Part shown: in pieces, positions 1-8,533 of the stretch
Layout: every line of letters starts with the position of its first letter
How positions within the stretch are numbered: position 1 is the stretch's first letter
Assembly (NCBI RefSeq): GCF_008271295.1
Contig: NZ_VTOY01000008.1
Span: forward strand, 1-64,000
Length of the DNA stretch: 64,000 bases
Reading direction: 5' to 3'
Origin: Pseudoselenomonas ruminis
GTDB lineage: Bacteria > Bacillota > Negativicutes > Selenomonadales > Selenomonadaceae
Position numbers and translations under genes: made by a program
Notes under the pieces: generated by a model
The model's database searches: none
The model's input: the letters and a program-made list of their open reading frames with translations, nothing else
What the model was told of the DNA's origin: nothing

Positions 1-30
1 CCCCCATTCCTCTAACCCACAAACTGCAAT
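1..30. repeat. Right end of a palindromic mosaic repeat (truncated by window edge)
   Basis: The stretch ending in CCACAAACTGCAA matches the right border of the large repeat at 22820-22845, which has the same CCATTCCTCT...CCCACAAACTGCAA order. It is the complement of the left border TTACAGTTTGTRG seen at 3142 and 22163. Only this outer terminus lies inside the window, so the rest of the element is probably just upstream. Confidence 0.6.
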
Positions 31-35
31 TGGCA

Positions 36-74
36 AAAAAGCCCTGTTGATTTTATGCGTCAACAAGGCTTTTT
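36..74 (-). terminator. Rho-independent terminator after the flotillin gene
   Basis: Fifteen-base arms (AAAAAGCCCTGTTGA at 36-50 and its near-complement at 60-74) form a strong hairpin. Read on the minus strand it is followed by a T-run. It lies directly after the stop of the flotillin gene. Confidence 0.8.
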
Positions 75-108
75 CTGATGAATCTGCTATTTCGCAGGTT
101 CTTCAAAT

Positions 109-1632
109 TTATTTGCTTTTTTCATCGATTGCCTTGGCTACGGCTGCAATCTTTGCCGTCTCATCAGGCGTTGTATCGCCGGTTACGTTGACATTGCGCG
201 TTACCTTAGCATCGTAGGATTCACTGCGCATGATATCGGCCAAATCTACCCCGGTGCTCTCCTTAACCGACTGGAAGGTCTTCGCTAATACCAGCGGCAC
301 ATTCCCGGCAATCGGTCCTACCGAGGCACCATCTTCGCCACCGCCAATGATAGAAATCTTATCAATCGCCGTAAGCGGTTTGGCAATCTCCGCTGCCACC
401 TGCGGCAGGATTTCGATGGCCATCTGCGCCATGGCAGCCTTGCCATATTTCTTCATGGCCTCAGCCTTCTTGTCCATAGCGGCAGCTTCTGCCTCACCTT
501 TGGCGCGGATAGCGGCTGCCTCGGCTTCACCCTTGGCCTTGATACCAGCAGCTTCCTGCTCCATTGCATATTTCTTCGCTTCTGCCTGTGCTTTCTGCGC
601 CTCAGCCTCTTTCTGCTGGATGTAGAGACGTGCTTCGGCATCGCGCTGCTGCTTGGCCAGTTCTGCCTGCGCCTGTACCTCAATCGCATACTTGTCGGCA
701 TCAGCCTTTTTCTGGATTTCTGCCGCCAATTCCTGTTCGCGGACAGCAACCTGTTTCTGTTTGAGTTCCTGCTCGCGTTCGGTTTTGGCGATTTCGGCAT
801 TGACCGTAGCCGTCTGGATGGACTTCTGCTGTTCCTGATTCTGGATTTCATAAGCCGCATCTGCCTCAGCGCGTTTGATATCCGACTGTTTCTGCAGCTC
901 AGCCTTGCGGATGGCAAGGTCCGTCTGGCGCTGGGCGATTTCCAGCTCGGCTTTGACTTTTGCGTCATTAGACTCTTTCGAAGCGGCCGCCTGGGCAATC
1001 GCTACATCGCGCTCTGCCTGCGCACGGGAAATCGCTGCATCCTTTTTGATTTTCGCCGTGTTGTCGGCACCGAGGTCTACGATAAGGCCATTGTCATCGG
1101 TGACATTCTGGATATTGCACGAGATGATATCAATACCCAGGTTGCGCATATCTTTGGACGCCTTGCTGACCACCTGATCCGAAAACGAATCGCGATCCGT
1201 ATTGATGTCCTTGAGGTCAAGCGTACCTATGATTTCACGCATATTACCTTCTAGCGAATCCTGCAGGCTGGTGGCAATCTCCTCTGGCTTCATATTGAGG
1301 AAGTTCAGCGCGGCAATCTTGCGCCCCTCGATATCCTTAGCCACAGCAACTTTCGCCACGGCATCAACGCGCACGTTGATAAAATCATTGGTCGGCACCG
1401 ACTGGCCCGTTTTGATATCAACGGAAATCTGGCCTAAGTACAGATAATCCGCCCGCTCCAACGCCGGAATCTTGATACCGCCCTGGCCGATTAAGAACCG
1501 CGGTTCCTTGCGCAAACCGGACAAGATAATCGCCCGATTCGGCGATGCCTTGACATACATCATCGTAATCACTACAAACAGGATTCCCAATAAAAGCACA
1601 ACAGGAATCGCAATTAACAAAACAGTCCCCAT
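109..1632 (-). CDS. Flotillin-like SPFH/band 7 membrane scaffold protein
   Basis: The 507-residue protein has one N-terminal hydrophobic segment (about residues 4-26) that anchors it in the membrane. An SPFH domain follows (about 30-200). A long Ala/Glu/Lys/Gln-rich coiled coil spans about 195-400, and a Gly-containing C-terminal tail ends the protein. This order and length match bacterial flotillins (FloT/YuaG type), which organise membrane microdomains and oligomerise through the coiled coil. The NfeD-type partner often found beside floT is not adjacent. A terminator follows the stop. The family call is firm; a role in this cell is not shown by context. Confidence 0.88.
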   Translation of the reverse strand: MGTVLLIAIPVVLLLGILFVVITMMYVKASPNRAIILSGLRKEPRFLIGQGGIKIPALERADYLYLGQISVDIKTGQSVPTNDFINVRVDAVAKVAVAKDIEGRKIAALNFLNMKPEEIATSLQDSLEGNMREIIGTLDLKDINTDRDSFSDQVVSKASKDMRNLGIDIISCNIQNVTDDNGLIVDLGADNTAKIKKDAAISRAQAERDVAIAQAAASKESNDAKVKAELEIAQRQTDLAIRKAELQKQSDIKRAEADAAYEIQNQEQQKSIQTATVNAEIAKTEREQELKQKQVAVREQELAAEIQKKADADKYAIEVQAQAELAKQQRDAEARLYIQQKEAEAQKAQAEAKKYAMEQEAAGIKAKGEAEAAAIRAKGEAEAAAMDKKAEAMKKYGKAAMAQMAIEILPQVAAEIAKPLTAIDKISIIGGGEDGASVGPIAGNVPLVLAKTFQSVKESTGVDLADIMRSESYDAKVTRNVNVTGDTTPDETAKIAAVAKAIDEKSK

Positions 1633-1736
1633 AAAAACCTCCCATAAAATCAGTTCGTATTAGGAAAACAATCACGGGTACTATTTTGCGCCTTTATTCT
1701 TTTGTTCGCTTTAAATTGTCATTGGATTTTTGTTAA

Positions 1737-1764
1737 TAAAAAAACTTCCTCATCCGAGGAAGTT
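1737..1764 (-). terminator. Rho-independent terminator after the DapF-like ORF
   Basis: Arms AACTTCCTC and GAGGAAGTT around a GGAT loop are followed on the minus strand by seven T. The hairpin starts about 20 bases after the stop of the small ORF at 1784, which supports that ORF being transcribed as a unit of its own. Confidence 0.85.
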
Positions 1765-1783
1765 AAGCGTTTTTCCTTTGAAA

Positions 1784-2107
1784 TTAACAGGCAGCCGCTT
1801 CATTCAGCGCATCAGCTTCGCGCATGCATCTTACGAAATAATCGGTCAAACGGATTTCATAATCGGCCTGGCTGCGCGACAAGACCAGATAATCTGCCGC
1901 CGTAAGGTCTTCCTGCACGCCCTCGCTCGTAAACGCCTTGAACGACGGAATTTCCTGCGTACCAGTGAACACGATAATGCGGTCTGCTCCTACTCCCTGA
2001 CGGCTGGCTAGGAGACGAATTGCTGCCGCACCCGGCATGAAGCCCGTCGTACCATCAAGCATCATAACTTCTTTATCCTCCATCAGATAACTGCGAACTA
2101 ACATCAT
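1784..2107 (-). CDS. Short protein resembling the N-terminal half of diaminopimelate epimerase
   Basis: The 107-residue product contains a run like IRLLASRQGVGADRIIVF followed by FKAFTSEG. This recalls the DapF N-terminal lobe (RxLADRxxGxGADxLLV...FRIFNxDGSE). The GNGxRC catalytic cysteine block is not recognisable and the second DapF lobe is missing, so an active racemase is unlikely. The ATG at 2107 lies about 12 nt after AGAAAGG; an upstream ATG at 2143 would add 12 residues. A TATAAT box (2175-2180, minus) lies upstream and a terminator follows, so it looks like an expressed gene rather than debris. It is divergent from an AraC-type regulator that may control it. The homology is inferred by eye. 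Confidence 0.5.
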   Translation of the reverse strand: MMLVRSYLMEDKEVMMLDGTTGFMPGAAAIRLLASRQGVGADRIIVFTGTQEIPSFKAFTSEGVQEDLTAADYLVLSRSQADYEIRLTDYFVRCMREADALNEAAAC

Positions 2108-2224
2108 CTCTGTCACCGGCCTTTCTAAATCATCTGCGCCCATCCCCGGACGCTTCTCGTCTTTCGATGATTTTATTATAGCAAGGTTTAAATTGCAATA
2201 AAATCACAAAATATGCTTTAAATA

Positions 2225-2253
2225 TTGCAAAAGATGTACTAAACTAATACATA
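2225..2253 (+). promoter_or_regulatory. Sigma-A-type promoter for the AraC-family gene
   Basis: TTGCAA (2225-2230) and TACATA (2248-2253) are spaced by 17 nt and lie about 30 nt upstream of the start codon. The divergent minus-strand TATAAT at 2175-2180 means both genes share this roughly 170-bp control region. Confidence 0.55.
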
Positions 2254-2281
2254 GCATTTACAAAGGAAGGAAGTATCTACC

Positions 2282-3133
2282 GTGAGCGATTATGAGAAGA
2301 AAGGCTATCTTTCCACGGATTACCGCATATTCCGCCTGAAGGATTCAGCGTTGAAGCCTATTCCATTCCACTATCACGATTTCCATAAAATCATTTTATT
2401 TCTTGACGGCAACGTCGATTATGTTATCGAGGGCAAGACCTATCACCTCACGGCGCGGGATGTCGTCTTTGTCTCAGCCGGCGAAATCCATCGTCCCATT
2501 TTCCTGCCGGGTTCTGCCGATTATGAACGAATTGTCATCTATGTAGCGCCCTCATTTCTCGAGCGATGGCAGCAGCAGGACCCGCAGCACAATAACCTTG
2601 CCCAATGCTTTTCCCAGGCCCGCGAAACGGCCAGTGTCATGCATCAGGCTCCGGGAACCAGTCACGATTTGCTGTTCCACATGGATAAATTAGAAAAAAC
2701 AGCCCATGGCGAAGGCTTCGCCAATGGACTGTTTACCGAAATACTCTTTATTGAATTTATGATCCTTATCAACCGGCTGCTCGAAGGGCACGAACTGGCC
2801 GGTCTGGAAAATGCCTCCTATGACCAGAAAATCCAGGATGTTCTCGCCTATATCAATCAGCATTTGGCAGAAGACCTGAGCATTGATACCCTGGCAGCCC
2901 ATACCTACACCAGCAAATTCTATCTGATGCGCAAATTCAAAGCCAATACGGGCTATGCCCTGCATCAGTATATTCGCAGCAAACGCCTGTTGCTGGCCCG
3001 CGATATGCTTCGCAGTGATATGCCCATCGCCCAGATTGCCGGGGAAGTCGGTTTTGCCGACTACTCCACCTTCTCCCGCGCCTTCCGGGAAATGTTCCAA
3101 TGCTCCCCCCGGGAATATCGAAATACGCATTAA
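2282..3133 (+). CDS. AraC-family transcriptional regulator with cupin-like sensor domain
   Basis: This 283-residue protein starts at GTG after AAGGAAGG. Its N-terminal half (about 15-150) is a cupin-type AraC ligand domain: PIPFHYHDFHKIILFLDG and the later VFVSAGEIHRP are typical. The C-terminal 100 residues hold the two helix-turn-helix motifs of the family, including SKFYLMRKFKANTGYALHQYI split over both helices and VGFADYSTFSRAFREMF. Such proteins bind a small effector and usually act on a neighbouring promoter. The divergent DapF-like gene is the obvious candidate target, by position only. Confidence 0.88.
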   Translation: MSDYEKKGYLSTDYRIFRLKDSALKPIPFHYHDFHKIILFLDGNVDYVIEGKTYHLTARDVVFVSAGEIHRPIFLPGSADYERIVIYVAPSFLERWQQQDPQHNNLAQCFSQARETASVMHQAPGTSHDLLFHMDKLEKTAHGEGFANGLFTEILFIEFMILINRLLEGHELAGLENASYDQKIQDVLAYINQHLAEDLSIDTLAAHTYTSKFYLMRKFKANTGYALHQYIRSKRLLLARDMLRSDMPIAQIAGEVGFADYSTFSRAFREMFQCSPREYRNTH

Positions 3134-3140
3134 ACTTCAA

Positions 3141-3523
3141 ATTACAGTTTGTAGGTTACACGAATCTCATTCGAAGCAACTCTTCGCCGCCGCTAGGGGC
3201 AGCTGAGTCTGTGGCAAGTTTCGCGGGGCTACCCCCTCCGAGGGCGCAGCAATTCGTGCCGACTCTAACCGAGGCGGCGGGGGCCCCAGTACCATAAGCG
3301 TAGCCTTGACGTTCCGCGTGAAGCAAGAAATTTTTGCCTGCGTTCTCGTTGGAAAAGCAGTTTCGTCCAAGCGAAGCGCGTTTAACTGTTTTCCAACTCT
3401 TAATTAAAAGGCAAAAATTTCTTGTAGCGGGTTGTCACCGGTGGAGCGTTGGTACTGGGGCCCCCGCCGCCGGCGACTTACCTCGAATACGAGCTGGGTA
3501 CTACTCCCCTGCAAACTGTAAAT
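3141..3523. repeat. Palindromic mosaic repeat, copy A
   Basis: The outer borders TTACAGTTTGTAGG (from 3143) and CCCCTGCAAACTGTAA (to 3522) form an inverted pair. Inside, a perfect 21-bp inverted repeat (3273-3293 with 3451-3471) bounds a second set of stems: AAGAAATTTTTGCCT near 3324-3338 pairs with 3409-3423, and TTGGAAAAGCAGTT near 3349-3362 pairs with 3384-3396. The apex holds CGTCCAAGCGAAGCGCG (3364-3380). The left flank matches the start of copy B (22162 on) and the palindrome matches copy C (22605-22803). It fills the gap between the AraC gene and mrp; no credible ORF is seen. Confidence 0.85.
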
Positions 3524-3526
3524 GAC

Positions 3527-3566
3527 AAAAGCCCCGTTGACTTCTACATGAGTCAACGGGGCTTTT
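3527..3566 (-). terminator. Rho-independent terminator after mrp
   Basis: Arms GCCCCGTTGAC and GTCAACGGGGC are flanked by A and T runs, so it can work on both strands. It sits about 15 nt after the stop of mrp. Confidence 0.85.
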
Positions 3567-3578
3567 CTCCTAAGCGTT

Positions 3579-4415
3579 TTATTTATCAAGTTCCAAAATT
3601 TTTGCAGCGGCCTCGCTGAGATAATTTCCTTCAACCGTTTCAATCTGACCAGCATCGCACTGCGCTGCCAGTTCCGGTTTAATGGGAATGCGGCCAAGTA
3701 CATCAAGACCATACTGAGCGGCCACTTCTTCTACATGGCTTTTGCCATAGATTTCATGACGTTTGCCACAATCCGGACATTCAAAATAACTCATGTTCTC
3801 GACCAGACCAAGAATAGGCACTTTCATCGCCTCGGCCATCTTCACAGCTTTTTCCACAATCATGGATACAAGCTCCTGCGGACTCGTGACGATGACAATA
3901 CCGTCCAGGCGAATCGTCTGCATGACCGTCAGCGGTACATCACCTGTTCCCGGCGGCATGTCGACAAACATATAGTCAACATCCTGCCAGATAAAATCAT
4001 GCCAGAACTGTTTGACGACACCGCTGATTACCGGCCCACGCCAGACAACCGGGTCTGTGCTGTTTTCGAGCAGCAGATTCATACTGACGATATCAATGCC
4101 GCCAGCCGTAGTTACCGGATAGGCACCAGCAGACGTACCGCGGACTTCGCCGGTCGTACCAAACATCTTCGGGATCGACGGTCCGGTGATATCGGCATCC
4201 ATAATGCCAACATGCTTGCCTTTACGTGCCATTGCCACCGACAGCAGTCCCGTTACCAGCGATTTGCCCACACCGCCTTTACCACTTACTACAGCGATGA
4301 CGTGACGAATGTCGCTGAGTTCATTGGGGTCTTCATGAAAATCCTTAAGTTTGCGGGTATCCTCTCCACAAGTCGAACCACAGGAACTGCAATCGTGATT
4401 ACAAGCTTCAGACAT
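3579..4415 (-). CDS. mrp: Mrp/NBP35-family ATPase, iron-sulfur cluster carrier
   Basis: The 278-residue product carries a deviant Walker A, SGKGGVGKS (about 44-52), and the Mrp signature blocks MDADITGPSIP and DMPPGTGDVPLTVMQ. Four cysteines near the N-terminus (5, 9, 12, 16) and a CPDCG pair near residue 215 are candidate cluster ligands. Family members hold and transfer Fe-S clusters in the cytoplasm. The ATG is preceded by AGGAGG. It stands alone between the repeat region and rpoC. Confidence 0.9.
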   Translation of the reverse strand: MSEACNHDCSSCGSTCGEDTRKLKDFHEDPNELSDIRHVIAVVSGKGGVGKSLVTGLLSVAMARKGKHVGIMDADITGPSIPKMFGTTGEVRGTSAGAYPVTTAGGIDIVSMNLLLENSTDPVVWRGPVISGVVKQFWHDFIWQDVDYMFVDMPPGTGDVPLTVMQTIRLDGIVIVTSPQELVSMIVEKAVKMAEAMKVPILGLVENMSYFECPDCGKRHEIYGKSHVEEVAAQYGLDVLGRIPIKPELAAQCDAGQIETVEGNYLSEAAAKILELDK

Positions 4416-4448
4416 ATTTCTTGCCTCCTAAAATCAATATCTTGCTAT

Positions 4449-4488
4449 AAAAAAGAGGAAACCATCCCCTGGACAGTTTCCTCCTTTT
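4449..4488 (-). terminator. Rho-independent terminator after rpoC
   Basis: On the minus strand an AAAGGAGGAAAC arm pairs with GTTTCCTCTTT and runs into six T. It lies between the rpoC stop and the mrp start and closes the ribosomal protein/RNA polymerase block. Confidence 0.85.
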
Positions 4489-4507
4489 AACATGTAAATC
4501 GAAACGA

Positions 4508-7500
4508 TTAAACTTCTGCTGTATCAGCAGCATCGTCCACTACGGACTCTGCCTCAGCCTCCGGAGCCGGTTTCGGATCGTTATCGACAATCTTGAGGTT
4601 GCGATAACGGCTCATGCCCGTACCAGCCGGGATGAGTTTACCGATGATGACGTTCTCCTTCAGACCAATCAGCGGGTCAACTTTGCCCTTGATTGCAGCA
4701 TCCGTCAGGACACGAGTCGTCTCCTGGAACGATGCAGCGGACATGAAGGAATCCGTAGCCAGCGATGCCTTCGTGATACCAAGGAGAATCGGTTTAGCCA
4801 CAGCCGGCTCGCCGCCTTCCTCGATAGCTTTCGTGTTGGCACCCTCGAAGGAATTGATATCGATGTATTCGCCTGGCAGGAAGTCCGTGCTGCCGGATTC
4901 CTCGATCTTCACTTTGTGAAGCATCTGGCGAACCATTACCTCGATGTGTTTATCGTTAATCTCAACACCCTGAGATTTGTATACTTTCTGAACTTCGTAT
5001 ACGAGATAACGCTGCGTAGCCTGCAGGCCGCAAACGCGCAGGATATCATGCGGGTTGATGGAACCTTCCGTGAGCTTGTCGCCAGGTTTCAAATGCATCC
5101 CCTGTTTTGCTGCCATGCGGGCACCATACGGGATAGCATATTCACGAGCTTCGCCCTCGTCCGGAACGATCGTAACTTTGCGCATGCCCTTACCGGAATC
5201 TTCGACCTCTGCACGGCCTTCGATTTCAGCGATGATGGCATGATGTTTCGGCTTACGAGCCTCGAAGAGCTCCTCGACACGCGGAAGACCCTGGGTAATA
5301 TCGTCACCTGCAACACCACCGGAGTGGAACGTACGCATGGTGAGCTGCGTACCCGGCTCACCGATGGACTGTGCGGCGATGATACCGACTGCCTCACCGA
5401 TTTCAACCTCAGCCTGGTTGGCAAGGTCACGGCCGTAGCACTTGATGCAGACGCCGAACTGCGACTTACAGGTCAGGACACTGCGGATCGATACACGGTC
5501 ACGGACTTTCTCGATGCGTTTTGCGAGGTCTTCGTTGACCGTATCGTTGATGGACGCAATGCGCTCACCCGTCTGCGGGTCATCGATGTTCTCAGCGAGA
5601 ACACGGCCGACAATACGCTCAGCCAGCGACTCGATAATGCCGTCGCCTTCTTTGATGGCTTCGACTTCAATACCGCGGACGTTATTGTTGCGAACACGGA
5701 GTTCCTTGGCACTGCTGTCGAGAACGGCCTGAATCTTAGCCTCGTCAAGATGTTCGCCAGCTGCGAGGATAACATTGCCCTCTTCGTCGACAACATCACG
5801 CGTGACTTCCTTGCCGTTCATCTCATGCAGCATGGAATCCTTGATTTTCGCACGAGCAGCCGCATCCGGCTCACCCAGCGAAATTGCCTCGGTAATCATC
5901 GCGTTGCTGATAGCAGCCTCGGATGCCAGCGAAGAACCGCGAACCATGATTTCAGATACGCTCTTCTCGCCGATAATCTGAAGTTCTTCCTCGCCAAGGA
6001 TCGTATCTTTCTTGAAGATAACTTCCTTGGTCTCAGGATCGAGAACATCGGCACCGAGCAGACGGCCCATAAGGCTGTCGTTGAGAATTTCAAGAGCATC
6101 CAGCGTGGACTCAGCGAGTCTTGCACGTGCCTGAACCATGTTGAGCGTCGAGATATCGCAGTCCTCTTCACGGACGATGACATCCTGAGCGACGTCAACG
6201 AGACGACGCGTAAGGTAACCCGAGTCAGCCGTACGCAGAGCCGTATCGGCAAGACCTTTACGAGCACCATGCGACGAAATGAAGTAATCGGATACCGACA
6301 GACCTTCACGGAAGTTTGCCGTGATTGGCAGGTCGATGATTTTACCAGACGGGTCAGCCATAAGACCGCGCATACCAGCCAGCTGACGCATCTGCTGTTT
6401 GTTACCACGGGCACCGGAGTCAGCCATCATGAAGATCGGGTTGAAGGTGTCCATGTTGTCCATCATCGCATCAGCGACATCATCGGTAGCAACCGACCAG
6501 AGGTCGACGACCTTATGATAACGCTCTTCCTCGGTGATAAGACCGCGGTCGAACTGGCGCTCAACCTTGTTGACGATCTTCTGCGTGTCGGCGATGATGG
6601 TCTTTTTCTTCGGCGGTACGATAACGTCGGAGATAGCAACCGTCATGCCGGCGATGCAGGCGTAATGGTAACCGAGATTCTTGACGTTATCGATGACCTC
6701 AGCGGTCTTCGTAGCGCCAAAGTGATTATAGCAGTTCGCAACCAATTTGCCGAGTTCCTTCTTGTTCATGAGGATACCCAGGCATTCCTGGTCGGAATCT
6801 TTTTCTTTGTAGAAGTAACGCAGCTCCGGCGGCAGGATTTCACTGAAAATCATGCGGCCCAGCGACGTCTTGACGAGACCATGTCCCTCGATGCGGCAGG
6901 TAATCTGTGCCTGCAGGTCAAGGTCATGCTGCTGATAAGCGAGCAGTGCCTCGGCAATACCCGTAACAGCCATGCCCTCGCCCTTTGCGCCCGGACGGAC
7001 AATGGTCAGATAGTAAGCACCCAGAACCATGTCCTGCGTCGGAACGATGATTGGTTTACCATCTTTCGGTGCCAGGATGTGGTTGGCAGCCAGCATCAGG
7101 ATGCGGGCCTCCGTCTGAGCCTCAGCCGACAGCGGCAGATGGATTGCCATCTGGTCACCGTCGAAGTCGGCATTGTATGCCGTACAAGCCAGCGGATGGA
7201 GCTTCAGGGCACGGCCCTCGGTGAGGACCGGCTCGAAAGCCTGGATACCGAGACGATGCAGCGTCGGGGCACGGTTCAAGAGAACCGGATGCTCTTTGAT
7301 GACATCCTCAAGCACATCCCAAACTTCCGGACGTGCACGCTCAACCATGCGCTTAGCCGATTTGATGTTATGAGCAGCACCCGAAGCAACGAGTTTCTTC
7401 ATAACGAACGGCTTGAAGAGCTCCAGTGCCATTTCCTTCGGCAGACCACACTGATGGAGTTTGAGTTCCGGACCAACAACGATAACGGAACGACCAGAAT

Positions 7501-8515
7501 AGTCAACGCGCTTACCGAGCAGGTTCTGACGGAAACGTCCCTGTTTACCCTTAAGCATATCGGAAAGGGATTTGAGCGGACGGTTGCCCGGACCAGTGAC
7601 CGGACGGCCGCGGCGACCATTATCAATCAAAGCATCAACAGCTTCCTGCAGCATGCGTTTCTCGTTGCGGACGATGATGTCCGGCGCACCGAGATCCAGC
7701 AGGCGTTTCAGGCGGTTGTTACGGTTGATGACACGGCGATACAGGTCATTGAGGTCGGACGTTGCGAAACGGCCGCCATCGAGCTGTACCATCGGACGCA
7801 GTTCCGGCGGAATGACCGGAACAACGTCAAGAATCATCCAGGACGGCTTGTTGCCAGACTTGCGGAAAGCCTCGACAACTTCCAGACGGCGGATGGCACG
7901 GATTTTCTTCTGGCCAGACGTCGTGCGGACATCTTTACGCAGCGATTCGCTCATGGCCTCGAGGTCGAGCTCATCGAGGAGCTCTTTGATAGCCTCAGCA
8001 CCCATGCCGACGCGGAACGTGTTGCCATATTTCTCGAGAGCATCGTGATACTCTTTCTCGGAAAGCAGGCTCTTCTTGGCCAGATCCGTGTTCTCACCCG
8101 GATCCAGAACGATATAGTAAGCAAAGTACAGGACTTTCTCGAGAGCTCGCGGAGAGATATCGAGAATCAGGCCCATACGGCTCGGAATACCTTTAAAATA
8201 CCATATATGGGATACCGGAGCGGCAAGCTCGATATGCCCCATACGCTCACGACGTACCTTAGCACGCGTAACTTCAACGCCGCAACGGTCGCAGACAATG
8301 CCCTTATAGCGGATACGCTTATACTTACCGCAATGGCATTCCCAGTCACGGGTCGGTCCAAAGATACGCTCGCAGAACAGACCATCGCGCTCTGGTTTTA
8401 GCGTGCGATAGTTGATGGTCTCCGGCTTCTTAACCTCACCGTATGACCACTCACGGATTTTCTCCGGAGAGGCCAGACCGATGCGCATCGAATCAAAATT
8501 ATTTACATCCAGCAA
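4508..8515 (-). CDS. rpoC: DNA-directed RNA polymerase subunit beta prime
   Basis: The 1335-residue protein is full length. The N-terminal zinc site has Cys 60, 62, 75 and 78. The catalytic NADFDGD loop that binds the active-site magnesium is at 448-454, and the second zinc cluster is visible as [13 protein letters not shown]. The start is a TTG with GGGAG 10 nt upstream; the next in-frame ATG is at residue 10. The C-terminal tail is acidic. It follows rpoB by 18 nt, so the two are co-transcribed and probably translationally linked. Confidence 0.97.
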   Translation of the reverse strand: MLDVNNFDSMRIGLASPEKIREWSYGEVKKPETINYRTLKPERDGLFCERIFGPTRDWECHCGKYKRIRYKGIVCDRCGVEVTRAKVRRERMGHIELAAPVSHIWYFKGIPSRMGLILDISPRALEKVLYFAYYIVLDPGENTDLAKKSLLSEKEYHDALEKYGNTFRVGMGAEAIKELLDELDLEAMSESLRKDVRTTSGQKKIRAIRRLEVVEAFRKSGNKPSWMILDVVPVIPPELRPMVQLDGGRFATSDLNDLYRRVINRNNRLKRLLDLGAPDIIVRNEKRMLQEAVDALIDNGRRGRPVTGPGNRPLKSLSDMLKGKQGRFRQNLLGKRVDYSGRSVIVVGPELKLHQCGLPKEMALELFKPFVMKKLVASGAAHNIKSAKRMVERARPEVWDVLEDVIKEHPVLLNRAPTLHRLGIQAFEPVLTEGRALKLHPLACTAYNADFDGDQMAIHLPLSAEAQTEARILMLAANHILAPKDGKPIIVPTQDMVLGAYYLTIVRPGAKGEGMAVTGIAEALLAYQQHDLDLQAQITCRIEGHGLVKTSLGRMIFSEILPPELRYFYKEKDSDQECLGILMNKKELGKLVANCYNHFGATKTAEVIDNVKNLGYHYACIAGMTVAISDVIVPPKKKTIIADTQKIVNKVERQFDRGLITEEERYHKVVDLWSVATDDVADAMMDNMDTFNPIFMMADSGARGNKQQMRQLAGMRGLMADPSGKIIDLPITANFREGLSVSDYFISSHGARKGLADTALRTADSGYLTRRLVDVAQDVIVREEDCDISTLNMVQARARLAESTLDALEILNDSLMGRLLGADVLDPETKEVIFKKDTILGEEELQIIGEKSVSEIMVRGSSLASEAAISNAMITEAISLGEPDAAARAKIKDSMLHEMNGKEVTRDVVDEEGNVILAAGEHLDEAKIQAVLDSSAKELRVRNNNVRGIEVEAIKEGDGIIESLAERIVGRVLAENIDDPQTGERIASINDTVNEDLAKRIEKVRDRVSIRSVLTCKSQFGVCIKCYGRDLANQAEVEIGEAVGIIAAQSIGEPGTQLTMRTFHSGGVAGDDITQGLPRVEELFEARKPKHHAIIAEIEGRAEVEDSGKGMRKVTIVPDEGEAREYAIPYGARMAAKQGMHLKPGDKLTEGSINPHDILRVCGLQATQRYLVYEVQKVYKSQGVEINDKHIEVMVRQMLHKVKIEESGSTDFLPGEYIDINSFEGANTKAIEEGGEPAVAKPILLGITKASLATDSFMSAASFQETTRVLTDAAIKGKVDPLIGLKENVIIGKLIPAGTGMSRYRNLKIVDNDPKPAPEAEAESVVDDAADTAEV

Positions 8516-8533
8516 AGAGATGACACTCCCTTC

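Noticed and set aside
3167-3712. Short ORFs within palindromic copy A on both strands
   Set aside because: They consist of repeat sequence and run into mrp in a wrong frame; no protein-like composition.
4916-8401. A 1161-codon open frame on the + strand opposite rpoC
   Set aside because: It is antisense to a clear rpoC with intact catalytic motifs. The long open frame results from codon bias, and the translation shows no known domain.
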